From: Flectonema sp. DT1601
Taxonomy: Eukaryota; Euglenozoa; Diplonemea; Diplonemida; Diplonemidae
Reading direction: 5' to 3'
Assembly: GCA_964019425.1 (NCBI GenBank)
Contig: OZ025796.1
Span: 992,001-1,056,000 of the forward strand
DNA: 64,000 nucleotides
In this document: positions 44,638 through 56,758 of the stretch, piece after piece
How the letters are laid out: each line of letters starts with the position of its first letter
Numbering within the stretch: position 1 is the stretch's first letter
Program-made: the position numbers and the translations under genes
Notes under the pieces: generated by a model
What the model saw: the letters and a program-made list of their open reading frames with translations, nothing else
The model's database searches: none
What the model was told of the DNA's origin: nothing

Positions 44638-47298
44638 CTATATGACTTGACTTGAGAATGGAAGGTAACGGTTGTATTCCTCAAGCTGTTCCGAATGTCG
44701 TTGCCGTTGCCAGCGTGCGAAGCCTTCTGACAATGGAAGTTCCTTCGGCTTTTGACCTGCTCTTGGTGAGACGTATCCTCTACTCTTACGGCTTTCTTCA
44801 TAGCTACTGCGGAGAAGGGCACCTTGTTGGCGAACTGTTTTTATCCTGTCATGACGCTCTTTTTTAGACAGTTCGTTGGGTGTATAATCTTTTCTTTTTG
44901 ACTTCTTTTTAAAATAAAACATCGCAGATCCTGTTTGTTGGAGATGTATCAATCCCTGTTGGATGTCATCTTTTCCTCCGATTTTTAAGTCGTTCACGTA
45001 AACAAGTCTCCAGCCTTCTACAACTCCACAACGAGCGGCAGCGCCTCCTGCTTCGATTTTATCAACCTTGACATGTCCCTTATGATCTCCCTTCCAGGTA
45101 ACGCCAAGTCGTTCCCCAGGATATTGAAGCTGCAGGTTAAAACCGTAATATTTACTTCTTGGATCTTGTAATTGTTGTTGATGGCTATAAAATGTTTGTT
45201 GACTGCTGTACTGCTGCTGTAGGAGTTGCGCCTCTGCTACTTTAGTATTGTGTTTTTTAAGAAGTTTGGCTCTACGATGTTCACCTTCTCTGATAGCGAG
45301 GACTTGTTCAACGTGAGCATCAAAGTATTCCTCCATTCGTAAAGATCTAACACGGTCAAGAAGGGAAAGCTTGTCTTCGAGTTCTTCAATCTTTTCGCGA
45401 CATTCTTCGAGAGATTCGACAACAGGTCCAGCTGGATTCGCTTCGGTATCAAGTTGAACCTGAGCAAGTAATTCTGCTTTTCGTAGTTGAAGCAACTCAC
45501 GTGCGACGGATTCGTATTTTGTAGTTGTTTCAGTCAGTGGATCTGTTGCTTGATTAATGTCTCGAGATTGTGTGAGGCGTTCTCTGACTGATTCTTCCTG
45601 TGTCGCCAACATGACTGCTTTCCTCCTCTCCGTGTCCATTTCCGTCAACATTGCCATGTAATTATCTCCTTCTGGCTTTAATGTCCATGCCATTCTCTTC
45701 TTATGTTCAACATCACTAAACATTCCAACAGTTGCAATCTTTGGTGGACTCATATTCCTTGCCGATGCCTTTCTTGTCTTCAGAGGAGAGGCCTGACTCG
45801 GCTCTGCCACAGGCTTGTCAACTTCTTCGTCGGTTTTATTTTCAACTTTGGTTTTCGGACTATAAAATGAAGTGTATGACTGCGTCGGTGGTCGTGAGGG
45901 TGGCGGTGGCTTCTTTTTCTTTTTATCGGACTTCGCTTCTAGTTCCACAGAAACTTTACTAATGCTACGAGTTATTTCTTTAGGTGAAGCAGACCGTTGG
46001 CGGGTTAATGCTGCCAACTGTTCGCCTCGAACAACAGCAGAACCAGGAGCCCCCTGTGGCAAGGTGATCTTCTGTGGAACTACACCAGGTGGTGGTATTT
46101 GAGTAATCGATGGAGTTGGCAGTACAGTTGGATTAGGAACTTCTGGTGCTGGTGCTGGTGCTGGTGCTGGTGGCGGTCCTTTTGGTAATTCAGATGCTTC
46201 TGGAGCAGGTGGTGGCTCAGGGGCTTTCGGGGCATCAGTAGAAGCTGGTTCCGGTGGCGTAGGAGCTCCCGGAGGAGCAGGCGGTCCCGGAGCAGCAGGG
46301 GCGGGTGGTGAAGCTGTCGTAGAAGTAGGTGCAGTTGGTGCTTTTGGGGCTCCAGGTGCAGCAGGCGGTCCAGGGGCCTTTGGTGCGCCAGGTGCAGCAG
46401 GAGGCCCGGGAGCTTTCGGTGCTCCAGGAGCAGCAGGCGGCCCAGGAGCTTTCGGTGCTCCGGGTGCAGCAGGCGGTCCAGGAGCTTTCGGTGCTCCAGG
46501 TGCAGCAGGTGGTCCAGGGGCCTTTGGTGCGCCAGGTGCAGCAGGAGGCCCGGGAGCTTTCGGTGCGCCAGGAGCGGCAGGAGGCCCAGGGGCTTTCGGT
46601 GCGCCAGGAGCGGCAGGCGGTCCAGGTGCCTTTGGTGCACCAGGAGCGGCAGGAGGCCCAGGGGCTTTCGGTGCGCCAGGTGCAGCAGGTGGTCCAGGAG
46701 CTTTCGGTGCGCCAGGTGCAGCAGGGGGTCCGGGAGCTTTCGGTGCGCCAGGAGCGGCAGGAGGCCCAGGGGCTTTCGGTGCGCCAGGTGCAGCAGGTGG
46801 TCCAGGAGCTTTCGGTGCGCCAGGTGCAGCAGGCGGCCCAGGAGCTTTCGGTGCACCAGGAGCGGCAGGCGGTCCAGGGGCTTTCGGTGCAGCAGGTGGC
46901 CCAGGAGCTTTCGGTGCGCCAGGAGCAGGTGGTGGTCCAGGGGCTTTCGGTGCCCCAGGAGGAGCAGGTGGCCCAGGTGCTTTCGGTGCGCCAGGTGCAG
47001 GTGGTGGTCCAGGCGCCTTCGGTGCACCAGGAGGAGCAGGTGGCCCAGGTGCTTTCGGCGCACCAGGAGGAGCAGGCGGTCCAGGGGCCTTTGGTGCACC
47101 AGGAGGAGCAGGTGGTCCAGGAGCTTTCGGTGCGCCAGGTGCAGGAGGAGGCCCAGGAGCCTTAGGTGCGCCAGGAGCCTTGGGAGCACCAGGTGCAGGA
47201 GGCGGTGCCGGAGGTCCCGGTGCCTTCGGACCTCCAGGCGGCGGCGGCGCCTTCGGTGGGCCACCACCTGGCGGTGGTGGTGGTGGCGGTGGTCCCAT
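44638..47298 (-). CDS. Proline-repeat, coiled-coil and PDZ domain protein
   Basis: 886 residues. It opens with MGPPPPPPPPGGG, then about 25 repeats of GAPKAPGPPAAP or close variants (12 residues, 36 bp) to about residue 325. Such FH1-like polyproline usually binds profilin or SH3/WW domains. A Lys/Pro linker follows (KKKKPPPPSRPP). A coiled coil covers about 555-700 (ELLQLRKAELLAQVQLD and REKIEELEDKLSLLDR). The PDZ domain covers about 709-797 (YPGERLGVTWKG, then GGAAARCGVVEGWRLVYVND), with a basic tail after it. No FH2 domain is present, so it is not a formin. Likely a cortical or actin-linked adaptor by inference. A TTTTTTCCGTCAG acceptor lies 9 nt before the ATG. Confidence 0.78.
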   Translation of the reverse strand: MGPPPPPPPPGGGPPKAPPPPGGPKAPGPPAPPPAPGAPKAPGAPKAPGPPPAPGAPKAPGPPAPPGAPKAPGPPAPPGAPKAPGPPAPPGAPKAPGPPPAPGAPKAPGPPAPPGAPKAPGPPPAPGAPKAPGPPAAPKAPGPPAAPGAPKAPGPPAAPGAPKAPGPPAAPGAPKAPGPPAAPGAPKAPGPPAAPGAPKAPGPPAAPGAPKAPGPPAAPGAPKAPGPPAAPGAPKAPGPPAAPGAPKAPGPPAAPGAPKAPGPPAAPGAPKAPGPPAAPGAPKAPGPPAAPGAPKAPGPPAAPGAPKAPGPPAAPGAPKAPTAPTSTTASPPAPAAPGPPAPPGAPTPPEPASTDAPKAPEPPPAPEASELPKGPPPAPAPAPAPEVPNPTVLPTPSITQIPPPGVVPQKITLPQGAPGSAVVRGEQLAALTRQRSASPKEITRSISKVSVELEAKSDKKKKKPPPPSRPPTQSYTSFYSPKTKVENKTDEEVDKPVAEPSQASPLKTRKASARNMSPPKIATVGMFSDVEHKKRMAWTLKPEGDNYMAMLTEMDTERRKAVMLATQEESVRERLTQSRDINQATDPLTETTTKYESVARELLQLRKAELLAQVQLDTEANPAGPVVESLEECREKIEELEDKLSLLDRVRSLRMEEYFDAHVEQVLAIREGEHRRAKLLKKHNTKVAEAQLLQQQYSSQQTFYSHQQQLQDPRSKYYGFNLQLQYPGERLGVTWKGDHKGHVKVDKIEAGGAAARCGVVEGWRLVYVNDLKIGGKDDIQQGLIHLQQTGSAMFYFKKKSKRKDYTPNELSKKERHDRIKTVRQQGALLRSSYEESRKSRGYVSPRAGQKPKELPLSEGFARWQRQRHSEQLEEYNRYLPFSSQVI
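46330..47230 (-). repeat. 36-bp coding minisatellite (GAPKAPGPPAAP)n
   Basis: About 25 units. The 15 units nearest 46340-46890 are the most uniform, with variation mostly at third positions. The array stays open in the antisense frames as well, producing spurious ORFs. Confidence 0.85.
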
Positions 47299-47706
47299 CT
47301 TTGTGTACTGACGGAAAAAATAAAATTATAATAAAAACATTCTTTCAACAACAACGAGTCAGCAGTTTTTTAGAAGCCGCACAACATACTCTTATCCAAC
47401 AGCTGAAAAGAATGAAATAAATCGCTTTACACAATTAACTCACCACTCATGGATCACCCTGGAAAGGAATTGATACACATGAAGCTGATTTACTGTGACG
47501 TGTCATTACGTTACAAAAATTAAAAGGGGGTGAACGAAAAGTGTAAATATCAATAGCGAGGGACATATGTAAAGACGAATATCTCCGAAGGTAATTCTTG
47601 CGAACTGACTCCAGTCATCAAATTAGTAGTACTCGCTAATTATAATAATTGAACAATGTAGAATGAAAAGAAAAAAGAAAAAAAAAGAGGGTTGTTTTTT
47701 TTTGGG
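47299..47706. other. Intergenic, nothing recognised
   Basis: Spacer between the proline-repeat gene and the EF-hand gene stop. Confidence 0.5.
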
Positions 47707-50700
47707 TCACATCTTCGCTCTTTTTAGCATAGCGACACAATAGTCGTCAAACGTCATTGCGTCGCCTCTCGCTGACGATTTGAATATTTTTTCAATCTCT
47801 CTGTCGGAAGGTTCTAAACCACACCACTCCAGACTTAGATACAATTTACGAAATTCAGATTTACTGAGGGTTCCATCAGCGCTGTTCTTTTCAAACAACT
47901 GAAAAGACTCCTTTAAAGCATTGTCACTATAGACAGAACCACTCACATCATCACTAATAACATGAAGATCATGGACAGATAAATCCGATGAATTATTAAT
48001 ATTAAGAGAAAGTATCGACATCAGAGTTGCTATAGATCCTTTTGAGTCAATACAACAACCGATTGTGTTTATAGCTGCTGTGTTTCCTCGTAGAGTACTT
48101 ATTTCATTGAGGATATCGATGGTGATGTTTTCCTTAGGACATGTTCGCAATAATAAGAATAATTGTTTACGACGAAACATGTCTGCTAGAGTCGCAGCAC
48201 ACTCTTCTACCATATGAATAAAACCAGTTTCTGTACTGTACTTCTCCAAAGCATTACATAAAGTTATACGGCTTGGAACAGTAGTTGCTAAGTCACACAC
48301 GTATGAATGCGATGAATCGTTTCGTTGTAAATCTGATATTACAAAACTAAGTTCCTTCGCAGACAAACTACCTGCGATTCTTTTAGCATGACTCTCCCAT
48401 GATGCAAGTGTCTCTCTTTGAACTTTGTGTAATTCTCTGCTGAGCGATTCCGAATCAACTTTTTCACAGCAAGTCATCAACAATGAGGTTGCTCGTTCTT
48501 TTCCTGGAATAATCTTAGCAGTCATTGAAGGTATGTCATTAGGGTCAGTGATTGTTTCTAATCCGGATACAAGAAGACATAAATCTTTATTCGTTATCAA
48601 TGTGGCAACCTGTTTTGTGTTTGTTTTCGTTGCCGTCTATCGACAAATTTAAAGAAATAAGAACAAACCTCAGATGCTGTTGACGAGAGTAATTTCATTA
48701 ATTCCAATTGAGTTCTTTCTAGCTCTGGGATTAGTACATCAAGACTTTGACTGGTTAATACGGTTGTGATAAAAAATGGATTTTCTGGAAATATCTTTGG
48801 AACGATTTCGCAAACCGAATCAGTCTCCGCAGTTTGCAATCCAGAAACTAATTTTGACAAACTTGAGAATGAAAAAGTTTTCGTTAGTAGTTTGATTAAA
48901 TGATTTGGATCTTTTGCTTCAAATAGTTTTTTAACATCAGCCATGAACCCAAACGGATCTACACAACCAGGAACAAGACTCCTCAAGTACCTTACTAAAC
49001 TATCGTTTTCTTGAGATGTTGACAATTCAATTATTTTATTTATAACCAACTCCACATCTATTGCGTCTGAGACTGGTCCAAGAGCACGGCAAAGCAGAGC
49101 TATTTCTGACCCAGATAATGAAAGTAATGAGATGCTGATATTTCGAACATCACAGTGAGGACTTTCGCAGTCCACGCGAGATGCATCCGGTAAGCATGCT
49201 CGTTTTGAAGAAAAATTGTTATGAGCAGTGATGAATTCACCGAAATCAATCTTTCCATCTGAATTCGTATCACAAATTTTCATAATCAGAGAAACAATCT
49301 CACCAACTGCATCAGTTGTCACAGCAGTACTGGTTTCGTTGTTACTTTGCTGTGATAACATCACCTCTTTAACAACTTCTGTTATCTCTTCTCTGTCTAA
49401 ATCTCCACTTTTGTTCTTATCAACCTCACTAAAGGCTTTGATTAGTAGTTCTGTTCCGGTTGATATCTTTTCATTTATCTGCTCCAAGAAAGCAACTGTT
49501 TGCTTCTCTCTAAGCAACTGGAATGATAAATCGTTAAATGTAAAGTGTCCGTTTATCTCCATGCCGCCATCACTGAAGGATACGAGATAGCTGTATAGGC
49601 AGTTTGGTTTATTGACTGCGTTGGAATCAACGCAGAGGAACTCTGCCAAGGCTGTCGGGTTCCATAACTTATCAGGATTGTTGATTATGTATTGTTTTTG
49701 ATCAAAAGAAAGAGATGATATAACGAATGACAACAACACTTCAGCATCAGCAATCTTCTGCGCGTATATAAAAGGAATCATCGCTCCGATTCCCTCATCT
49801 TTCGCAAAAGATTTAAAGAACTGCGTCATCGTCAAAGTACTTCCATCACAAGTAATTTCTTCAACCAATTGAACTGCTCTCTCACTACCCACAATGGTGC
49901 TTATTATCTCAAGTAATTCCTGTTGATCTAAGAACCCATCAGAGTTCTTATCCAAATCTCTAAAAGTACTTTTTAGACCAATTATTTCATCTTTTGTAAG
50001 CTTTTTAGCTAAACGATTTCGTTCCTTTCTTATAAATTCAATGGGAATGACGCTACTACAAGTCTTCTGAAACGATTGAATAAACTCATCGAGGGATATT
50101 TTTCCATCATGATTCAGATCATTAACTTCAACAATACTTGACAGTATAGATGATATCTGTGATGGAGTGTTGTGTAATGGTGGCTTAACATCTGATAATA
50201 TTTTTGTTATTGTATTTGATAATTCTTCTTTGTCTAGAAAACCGTCTCTGTTGGTGTCAAGACAATCAAAGACATGCATTATACTTCTGTAGTCATATTC
50301 TGATAGAATTCGTTGTAACTTTGATGTTGGTATGCAGTAAGGTGTAACATCAAACAAATCTCTAAAAGCACAAACATATTGGTGAAAACTATCAAAAGAT
50401 TCCGGAGTGTCAGTTATTGAAAAGATCACCTTCATCACTTCCTTTCTGTCTTCAACGCTCTCAATCAATTTTAACAACAAGTTATTAATCAAACCAATCG
50501 GATCAGTCGGTACGGATTCTTGAGTATTCAGAGAATCGAACATGTGCGTTATTTCTTCATACTGTCGGTCTAAGTCTAAATCTGATACTCTAGAGAGTAT
50601 TCCTAAGAGTTTTGACTTATTCTCAACAAGATTTGGAATTCCTGTTTGGGGATACATATACCTGAGTCTATCAACAGCAACAGAAAGAGGTAAGTCATCA

Positions 50701-53700
50701 TCATATTGAACTGAGTGGAGGATCGATGAAACAGCTCTCTGTCGAATGTCAACGTTGTTAGGAAAGTAATTTATAAGTAGGAAGTCGAGAAGCTCAACAA
50801 ATTCTGAAGTTTCTTCACTTTGAGTTATGTTATGTAATGTGGTACGGATCCTTTGATAAAGTGACCTGTCGTTGTCACATAAATGAAGTAACTCGTTATT
50901 ATGAATAGATATATCTGACATGATACTTGATAAAAAGACTTGTCGACAAGCAGGAACGAAATCAACAGCCATTCTTAAAGAGTCCGCGTGATCTACGCAA
51001 CTAATGACTACTGCGATTACGTCTTTACAAATATTTTTAGAAATGTCTTCCAACACTCTCTGTAAATACATTAAAGTAGTCTCATCTTTACACACTTCAG
51101 TTAGTAAGTACCCAGCTAGTGTGTGTAGTACTGATCGATATATTCCGTCTTGTACGCATACTTCTTTTAAATCGGTGCTTGGACTTTTTGTTATTTCCAT
51201 CTTTGTTCTAAACCGAGAGAGTAATTCGTCTGCCGTGGTATGCACAACATCATCCAGGACGTATCCAGCAGTCGCAGTTATGAAACAATATATTTTATAT
51301 TTTGTGTTCTCATCAGTGTCTGAGAAACATGAATCAATAACGTCTTCGAGAAAGTAACTCACATCAGAACCTGGACATGGATCTCTGCCGTCAAAACAAT
51401 GTAAAATACGAATATACAACTCACTGTCTTTGACGATGCTTTCATTCGGACAAGAAAATTGCCTCCGACAGGAATTGAACCAACAACTGAAATACGATGA
51501 AAAATCTTTCTCAATCTCTTCTCCATGATACTGTTGAACAATCTCACACGTAGCTTTAATAAAGTCAGCACGCAATAAGACAGGCATAGCTTGAGGAACA
51601 TGACTCGCTATAAAGGCCTCTTGCTGATCTGGTTCAATAGGAGGAGGTCCCTTTCCATCAAACATGTGCTGCAGGCAATATATTTCAGACAGTGCTAAAC
51701 CTTCAGTAAAATCAATGTTGCTACCAGTAACAGGTTGATAGGCCTTCCCAAACAAAGTCGCAATCTCACGCAGATCAGTACCTGCCCCAAACACATCAAT
51801 AATCATACGTATCACTTCATTTTGCACATCAAGTTCAATTCCCGGATGAATATTCTTTTTTAGATATTCTTCTAGAGAAAGCCCTTGATCATCCGATGCC
51901 GATGTCAAGATCGGGTTGAAAATCGCAATAGTTGCCTGGTAATGAGAATCACAATTCAAGATGTGGTTCAGTTTGTAGTGGAATGTTGGTGTTTGTTGTG
52001 TACCTTGTCGATTAGCTATCCAGGAATCAAGCTCTTTTGATAAAGCGAATAATCGTAGAAAAGATGCAATACTGAACAGCTTATCTTGTCTTCCTTGAGT
52101 GTTTTGATCAGCTGACAGTAGTAAAGATAACACCTCGTCAACAGGCGATGATGTTCCACTTAGACAGTCAGAGAGAATCTGACGTAACTCTTCCTCAGAG
52201 AACAGGTATTCAGTTGATAGTTGATTTTGTTTTAAGATTGCCATGTGAGATGACATTTCATCATTACTACCACTCGGTAGTCTTCCAACAGCAGCAAGTT
52301 TCTGAGCAAAACTATAAGGAATAAGTGTGACACCATCTGAACTACTAAAAGACGTTAAGAACTCATCAATACTAAGTAATCCATCACCATTTAAGTCAGC
52401 TTTAGATAAAAGCTCATCAGCTATAGTCGCTGCTTCATTTTCTTCAACAGACATTCGGTCGGATACTAATTTACACAACACAGGATGCATTTCTGAGTGA
52501 TCAAGAAATCCATCTCCGTTACTATCAAGTTTTGCAAAGGCCAGTACCAGTTCTCTGCGAAGCTCAATGAGGTCTGACTTAACACTTTGAGGAACTTCAA
52601 TAATTTTATTTTTAAGTAACGAAGCTATTAAATCTTTTACAATCACAACACCACTTTGATTTGTATGATACGATACTTCAGTCACAACTACTTGTCGTAA
52701 TGCATCGTGTGATGCCTCACTGAGGCCGAGTTCTATTTTTACAAGAAGATCTTCGATGGTACTTTGCATTGGACTTTCATCCTCAACAGAAGTAAGTGCG
52801 TTTATCAAAAACTGATACTGCTTACAAGATAATGATAATGGTGTTCTTGTTGGTATCACATCTTCTACTGCAGAGTCTGAAGATAAAATATCAGGTAACA
52901 CCCGGTGATCTTCTGCATAAGATCTTAAAAACTCGACTAGAGAGAGCATACCATCAGAGTCTAAGTCAGATGTCTGTAAAGTTAGTTTAGCTGCCTCAGT
53001 ACACTTTTCAGTTGGATATTTGAGAATCTTATGAAATAAAGCCTCCAGTTCACTAATATTGAGATGTCCATCGCCATCGATGTCAAATATCTTAAAAGTA
53101 CGCTGAAGGATAAGAACTTCATCAGCAGAAAGATTCCTTACTAAATTAGACGATATCTCTCTCAAGTATTGTGAAGATACAACTGGGAATCCACGAACAA
53201 AAGCTGCTACAAACTCTGCTTTAGAAATTGCACCATCAGTGTTGAGATCAGCATTTCTAATTGTAGCGTTGACAATACTATCGATAATAATTGGAGTTAT
53301 AGTTGGACATGATTTTAGTTCTTCAGTTATTACTGTGCGGAGTTCATTAGAGGTTATGTGTCCGTCTCCGTTTGCATCAAGAGTAGCGAAACAATAGTGC
53401 ATAAATAACAACTCTTGTCGGGTAAGAATACCTTCTAAGTCACTCAAAGTAGGTTGTTCTTCTAGAATTGCTACTGTAGCTGGGAGTACACCATCACCTC
53501 TTTCGACTGAAGCGATGTATTCCGTCACATCAACAAAACCATCACCATCAGTGTCTGCTTTGCTCATTACAATATTTACTAATTCGTTCACCATCTGTTC
53601 TGACTTTTCAGGAAATGAAGTTCGAAGCAGTTCCCTGACCTCTGTTCGATCAATGAGATTGTCACCGTTACTATCGACTACTTTAAAGGCTTCGACTAGC

Positions 53701-53726
53701 GCATCTTGTGTAATATCACTCGACAT
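47707..53726 (-). CDS. Giant multi-EF-hand calcium-binding protein (1,986 aa), one intron
   Basis: Exons are 48669-53726 and 47707-48609. I start at the ATG at 53726 (MSSDITQDALVEAF), just after an acceptor TTCATTTTCATCAG; the frame extends upstream but without another good start. At least 13 canonical EF loops are visible, mainly in pairs: residues near 18, 58, 117, 160, 215 and 254, then near 399 and 440, then near 1155-1270 (DTNRDGFLDKEE, DLNHDGKISLDE, DKNSDGFLDQQE), then near 1435 and 1486. Most have Asp at positions 1, 3 and 5 and Glu at 12, so they should bind calcium. A final degenerate loop is in exon 2 (EKNSADGTLSKSE). Long helical EF-less segments separate the clusters. No kinase, calpain or phosphatase domain is seen, so a calcium-sensing structural protein is the likely class. 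Confidence 0.85.
48610..48668 (-). other. Cis-intron in the EF-hand gene (59 nt)
   Basis: The donor is GTTTGT after TCTGAG and the acceptor is ACACAAAACAG before GTTGCC, phase 0. It joins LLSSTASE to VATLITNKD and removes a stop. Confidence 0.72.
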
Positions 53727-53840
53727 GATGTTGAGCTGATGAAAATGAACAGAAAGAATATCATAATGAGTTGAACAACAAAACAACAAAATAAACGAAA
53801 CGAAAAAAGTGTAAATGACTAAACGAACAGAACAGCAGCT

Positions 53841-56435
53841 TCAACACATCTTTTTCGATTTAACGAAACGCTTTACCTCATCATTAATAATGCTTCCCAG
53901 ACTTGGAGTTCCCGACATAATTTCACTCACTGGAGTATTTATTGTCTTCTTAGTAAGCATACATTCTCGTGCAGAGGTGAGGTTGGCTTGATGTTTTTTT
54001 AAGTTTTGTTGGGCGCTTTGACAGACGTGTACCATTAAAGTCTCTCTACAACTACCACACACATTAGAGTTTGTTGATTTTAATGTTTTTCGGGAAGAAC
54101 GTTGTAATTCTGAAATTAACTGAGAATTGTGTTTCACGATTGAAGAAACGATTCCCTTTTGTTTTATTACCACAGCGTGAAGTTCACGTGTTTGTAGTAC
54201 AAGCTGGTTGTACAGCTTTACAACGGTGCATTTTTCGAAGTGTGCCGTACGAGCATGTCCCCACCATCTCTTTATCAATGCTTCCTCACGTTCAATAAAC
54301 CTGACTTCAATATTTCTAACTTCAGCTAAAAACGATGCTGGCATCCTATCTGGATCAGAGGCATTTGAAGGCAATGATTTAGATGGTGTTACAGACCGGT
54401 CAAATTCATGTGCCTTAACACTGAAATGTTCAATTAGCCCAACAAGGATACCTTGTGAAGCAGCATGTCTTGTTGATAAATCTTTTATGTATCCAAAGTC
54501 TTGGTCTCCGTAAATTAAATTAGAATATTGTTGTTCATTATTAGAACTTTGTTCATTATCGAAAGAGATACCAGCACTACTATTACGTGGTGAGTGTTGA
54601 TTATTGTGATAGTCAGTTGATTCGAATAAACAAGAAGTCTTTGAAACATTAACAGGACTTTGAGGTTCATCATTTTTAACCTCCGTCTTTCTAATTGACT
54701 CCAGTGAAGTCACAACCTTCTTTACGGTCGTCTGACTGACATCGGCGGAAGGGGCAGAAGTAAAATTTATTTCCGGAATGACCTGAAAATCGATGTTTTC
54801 GGTCTTTTTTTTTTTTTTCTTAGATCGTTGCGGTGGGTTCCTCAACATATTTTTCTGAGTATCTTGCTGCTCCTCAACAGGTTCAACATCAGTGACTTTA
54901 TCAGTTTTTTTATTAGCCTCAGCTATCGAATCTGAAGAAGGAATGTCAGCAGGTTTAGGAATCACTACTGTTGGATCACTCATCTCATTTAGTGATTTCT
55001 GTGGAGTCATTGTGTCAGTAGTACTATTGGATGAAATGGTAGAGTTCAATCTCCTAGTCGGACCAGTAACTCTTCTAAAAGATGAATACTGATGACTAGA
55101 TCTCTGTGAAAGTAATCCACCTGTTGTAATACTTTTACGAGGTTCACCAGAATCCAAAGGTTCACGATCCTGTTGTCGAAATGATGTATAACCTGGACTT
55201 CTGTTTGACGCCAGTTTAGACACTTCGGGTACAACTGTTTTCAAAGTATCCGCCTCAGTTTCAGTTTGCGGTTGTACAGACTTTTCGTCGATCACTTCAA
55301 TTTTAATAATTTCTTCCATCACATTATTTGATTGTCGACGACCATCTAAAATCAGATTGTCGTCATCAGACGACGATGAAGTGCTGTCAGAGTGTTTTAT
55401 TATTTCATTAGAATTGTTTTTATTGTCTGGTTCGATATTTATTTGAAGATTATCTGTTGAAATGGAATCTGATACGAACTGACTACCACCAGAGACACTT
55501 TCTCCAGATACCAGAACAGTAGTATTACAGTTTGATGGGAAGTGTTGACTACGACGAGAATCATTTCTCAGGCTTGATTTCACTGTAACGGGAGGGATAG
55601 GTACAGAAGGAGACTTTTGCTTTATCTCAATTGAAAACCCAGGTGTTGGAGTTCGAGAACATGATCCTCCATCATCGTCATCATCATCATCATCATCACC
55701 CAGAGGAATAAACCTTCCCACAATGGTTTTAATCATTTCCAAAAACTGTTTTTGAGCTGCAGCGATGCTTCCATCAAGTGGTAAAGGCGTTACCCCAGAA
55801 CCTTTTAATTCTTCTGTTAGTTTTGTATTTAATTTCTCAAACAGATGACTCTCTGCACCCGGAGTGTGAGCCAGAAGCTTTGTTTGATCATAAAGAGCTC
55901 TCGCCTTATCCGATATACCTTTTGTACGACCCCATCCAGCTTGTGATAACTTTTGTTTTGTTTTATTTAATTCTGTTTCGACATCTGACAAACGAAGAGC
56001 TGCCTGGGAAAGTTGTTGCCGAGATATACTAGAAGAGCTCTGTAGAGCTTCCGCTCCTATTTTTAAATCCGTAATCTGAAGTCGAAGTCTTTCATTCTCT
56101 TCGTTTGCTGTCGTTAGCAACGCAGACATTCTACTATTAATACTACTGGATTGATATCGATTGCTTTCTCCAATATCAGTTGTCTGACATTCTGAAGATT
56201 TAATTGCTATTTCAACTTGAGTCGCGACAGATACTTTTAAAGGAGGTTGTTCTTCAGTAATCATCGCTCCCGTAAGTGGGTTGATTTCTCTGCCGGTTTT
56301 AATGTTATTTTTTAGATCCTTACGGGATTCGTGAATTTGATGAAAACGAGCATCACCATCAGTCTCAAACAGACTACTTCCACTGTCACTGACAGGTTTT
56401 CGTAACAAACGCTTCGACGATCGTTTTCGATGCAT
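53841..56435 (-). CDS. Hypothetical coiled-coil / disordered protein with poly-Asp run
   Basis: 864 residues. A basic start (MHRKRSSKRLLRK) precedes a coiled coil at about 105-165 (NEENERLRLQITDLKIG). A run of ten Asp near residues 244-253 is encoded by GAT/GAC repeats. A long Ser/Thr-rich disordered middle includes a Lys run (RSKKKKKKT). The C-terminal 200 residues are predicted helical and carry a CGSC motif (VCGSCRETLMVHVC), possibly one half of a metal site. No known family is recognised. TTCACATCTTCCAAG lies 11 nt before the ATG. Confidence 0.68.
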   Translation of the reverse strand: MHRKRSSKRLLRKPVSDSGSSLFETDGDARFHQIHESRKDLKNNIKTGREINPLTGAMITEEQPPLKVSVATQVEIAIKSSECQTTDIGESNRYQSSSINSRMSALLTTANEENERLRLQITDLKIGAEALQSSSSISRQQLSQAALRLSDVETELNKTKQKLSQAGWGRTKGISDKARALYDQTKLLAHTPGAESHLFEKLNTKLTEELKGSGVTPLPLDGSIAAAQKQFLEMIKTIVGRFIPLGDDDDDDDDDGGSCSRTPTPGFSIEIKQKSPSVPIPPVTVKSSLRNDSRRSQHFPSNCNTTVLVSGESVSGGSQFVSDSISTDNLQINIEPDNKNNSNEIIKHSDSTSSSSDDDNLILDGRRQSNNVMEEIIKIEVIDEKSVQPQTETEADTLKTVVPEVSKLASNRSPGYTSFRQQDREPLDSGEPRKSITTGGLLSQRSSHQYSSFRRVTGPTRRLNSTISSNSTTDTMTPQKSLNEMSDPTVVIPKPADIPSSDSIAEANKKTDKVTDVEPVEEQQDTQKNMLRNPPQRSKKKKKKTENIDFQVIPEINFTSAPSADVSQTTVKKVVTSLESIRKTEVKNDEPQSPVNVSKTSCLFESTDYHNNQHSPRNSSAGISFDNEQSSNNEQQYSNLIYGDQDFGYIKDLSTRHAASQGILVGLIEHFSVKAHEFDRSVTPSKSLPSNASDPDRMPASFLAEVRNIEVRFIEREEALIKRWWGHARTAHFEKCTVVKLYNQLVLQTRELHAVVIKQKGIVSSIVKHNSQLISELQRSSRKTLKSTNSNVCGSCRETLMVHVCQSAQQNLKKHQANLTSARECMLTKKTINTPVSEIMSGTPSLGSIINDEVKRFVKSKKMC

Positions 56436-56758
56436 TTAATGTGCAACTTGGAAGATGTGAAAATACATTTTTTTTATTTTATTTTTTTTTAAATCCGCCC
56501 ATAACTCTCAGTATGCTAAACAGATAGAGAAACATGACTTTATTATAAAAGAAGAAATCAGGATTCGAATTTCTTGCCAGAAAACTTTCGTCCCAGCCTC
56601 TTTCCGTGTAAATTAATATTAAAAAGAATGAAGAAAAAAAGAAAAAAAAAGAAAAGGAAGGGGAAAATACCTCCATTGTGTATATTATTAAGGTTGATGT
56701 TACAGAGTGTACTAATAATAAGTGATAACTTTTAATGACCAGAAGAGAAAGAGAAAGG
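56436..56758. other. Intergenic, A/T runs only
   Basis: Spacer between the coiled-coil gene start and the WD40 gene stop. Confidence 0.5.

Noticed and set aside
46329..47165. 278-codon plus-strand frame across the proline-repeat gene
   Set aside because: It is the antisense of a 36-bp repeat that happens to be stop-free; composition is a periodic VQ/LS pattern and the minus-strand frame ends in a real PDZ domain.
53727..53789. Upstream extension of the EF-hand protein
   Set aside because: The added residues cross a pyrimidine-rich acceptor and begin with a non-ATG codon; the ATG at 53726 starts right before the first EF-hand.
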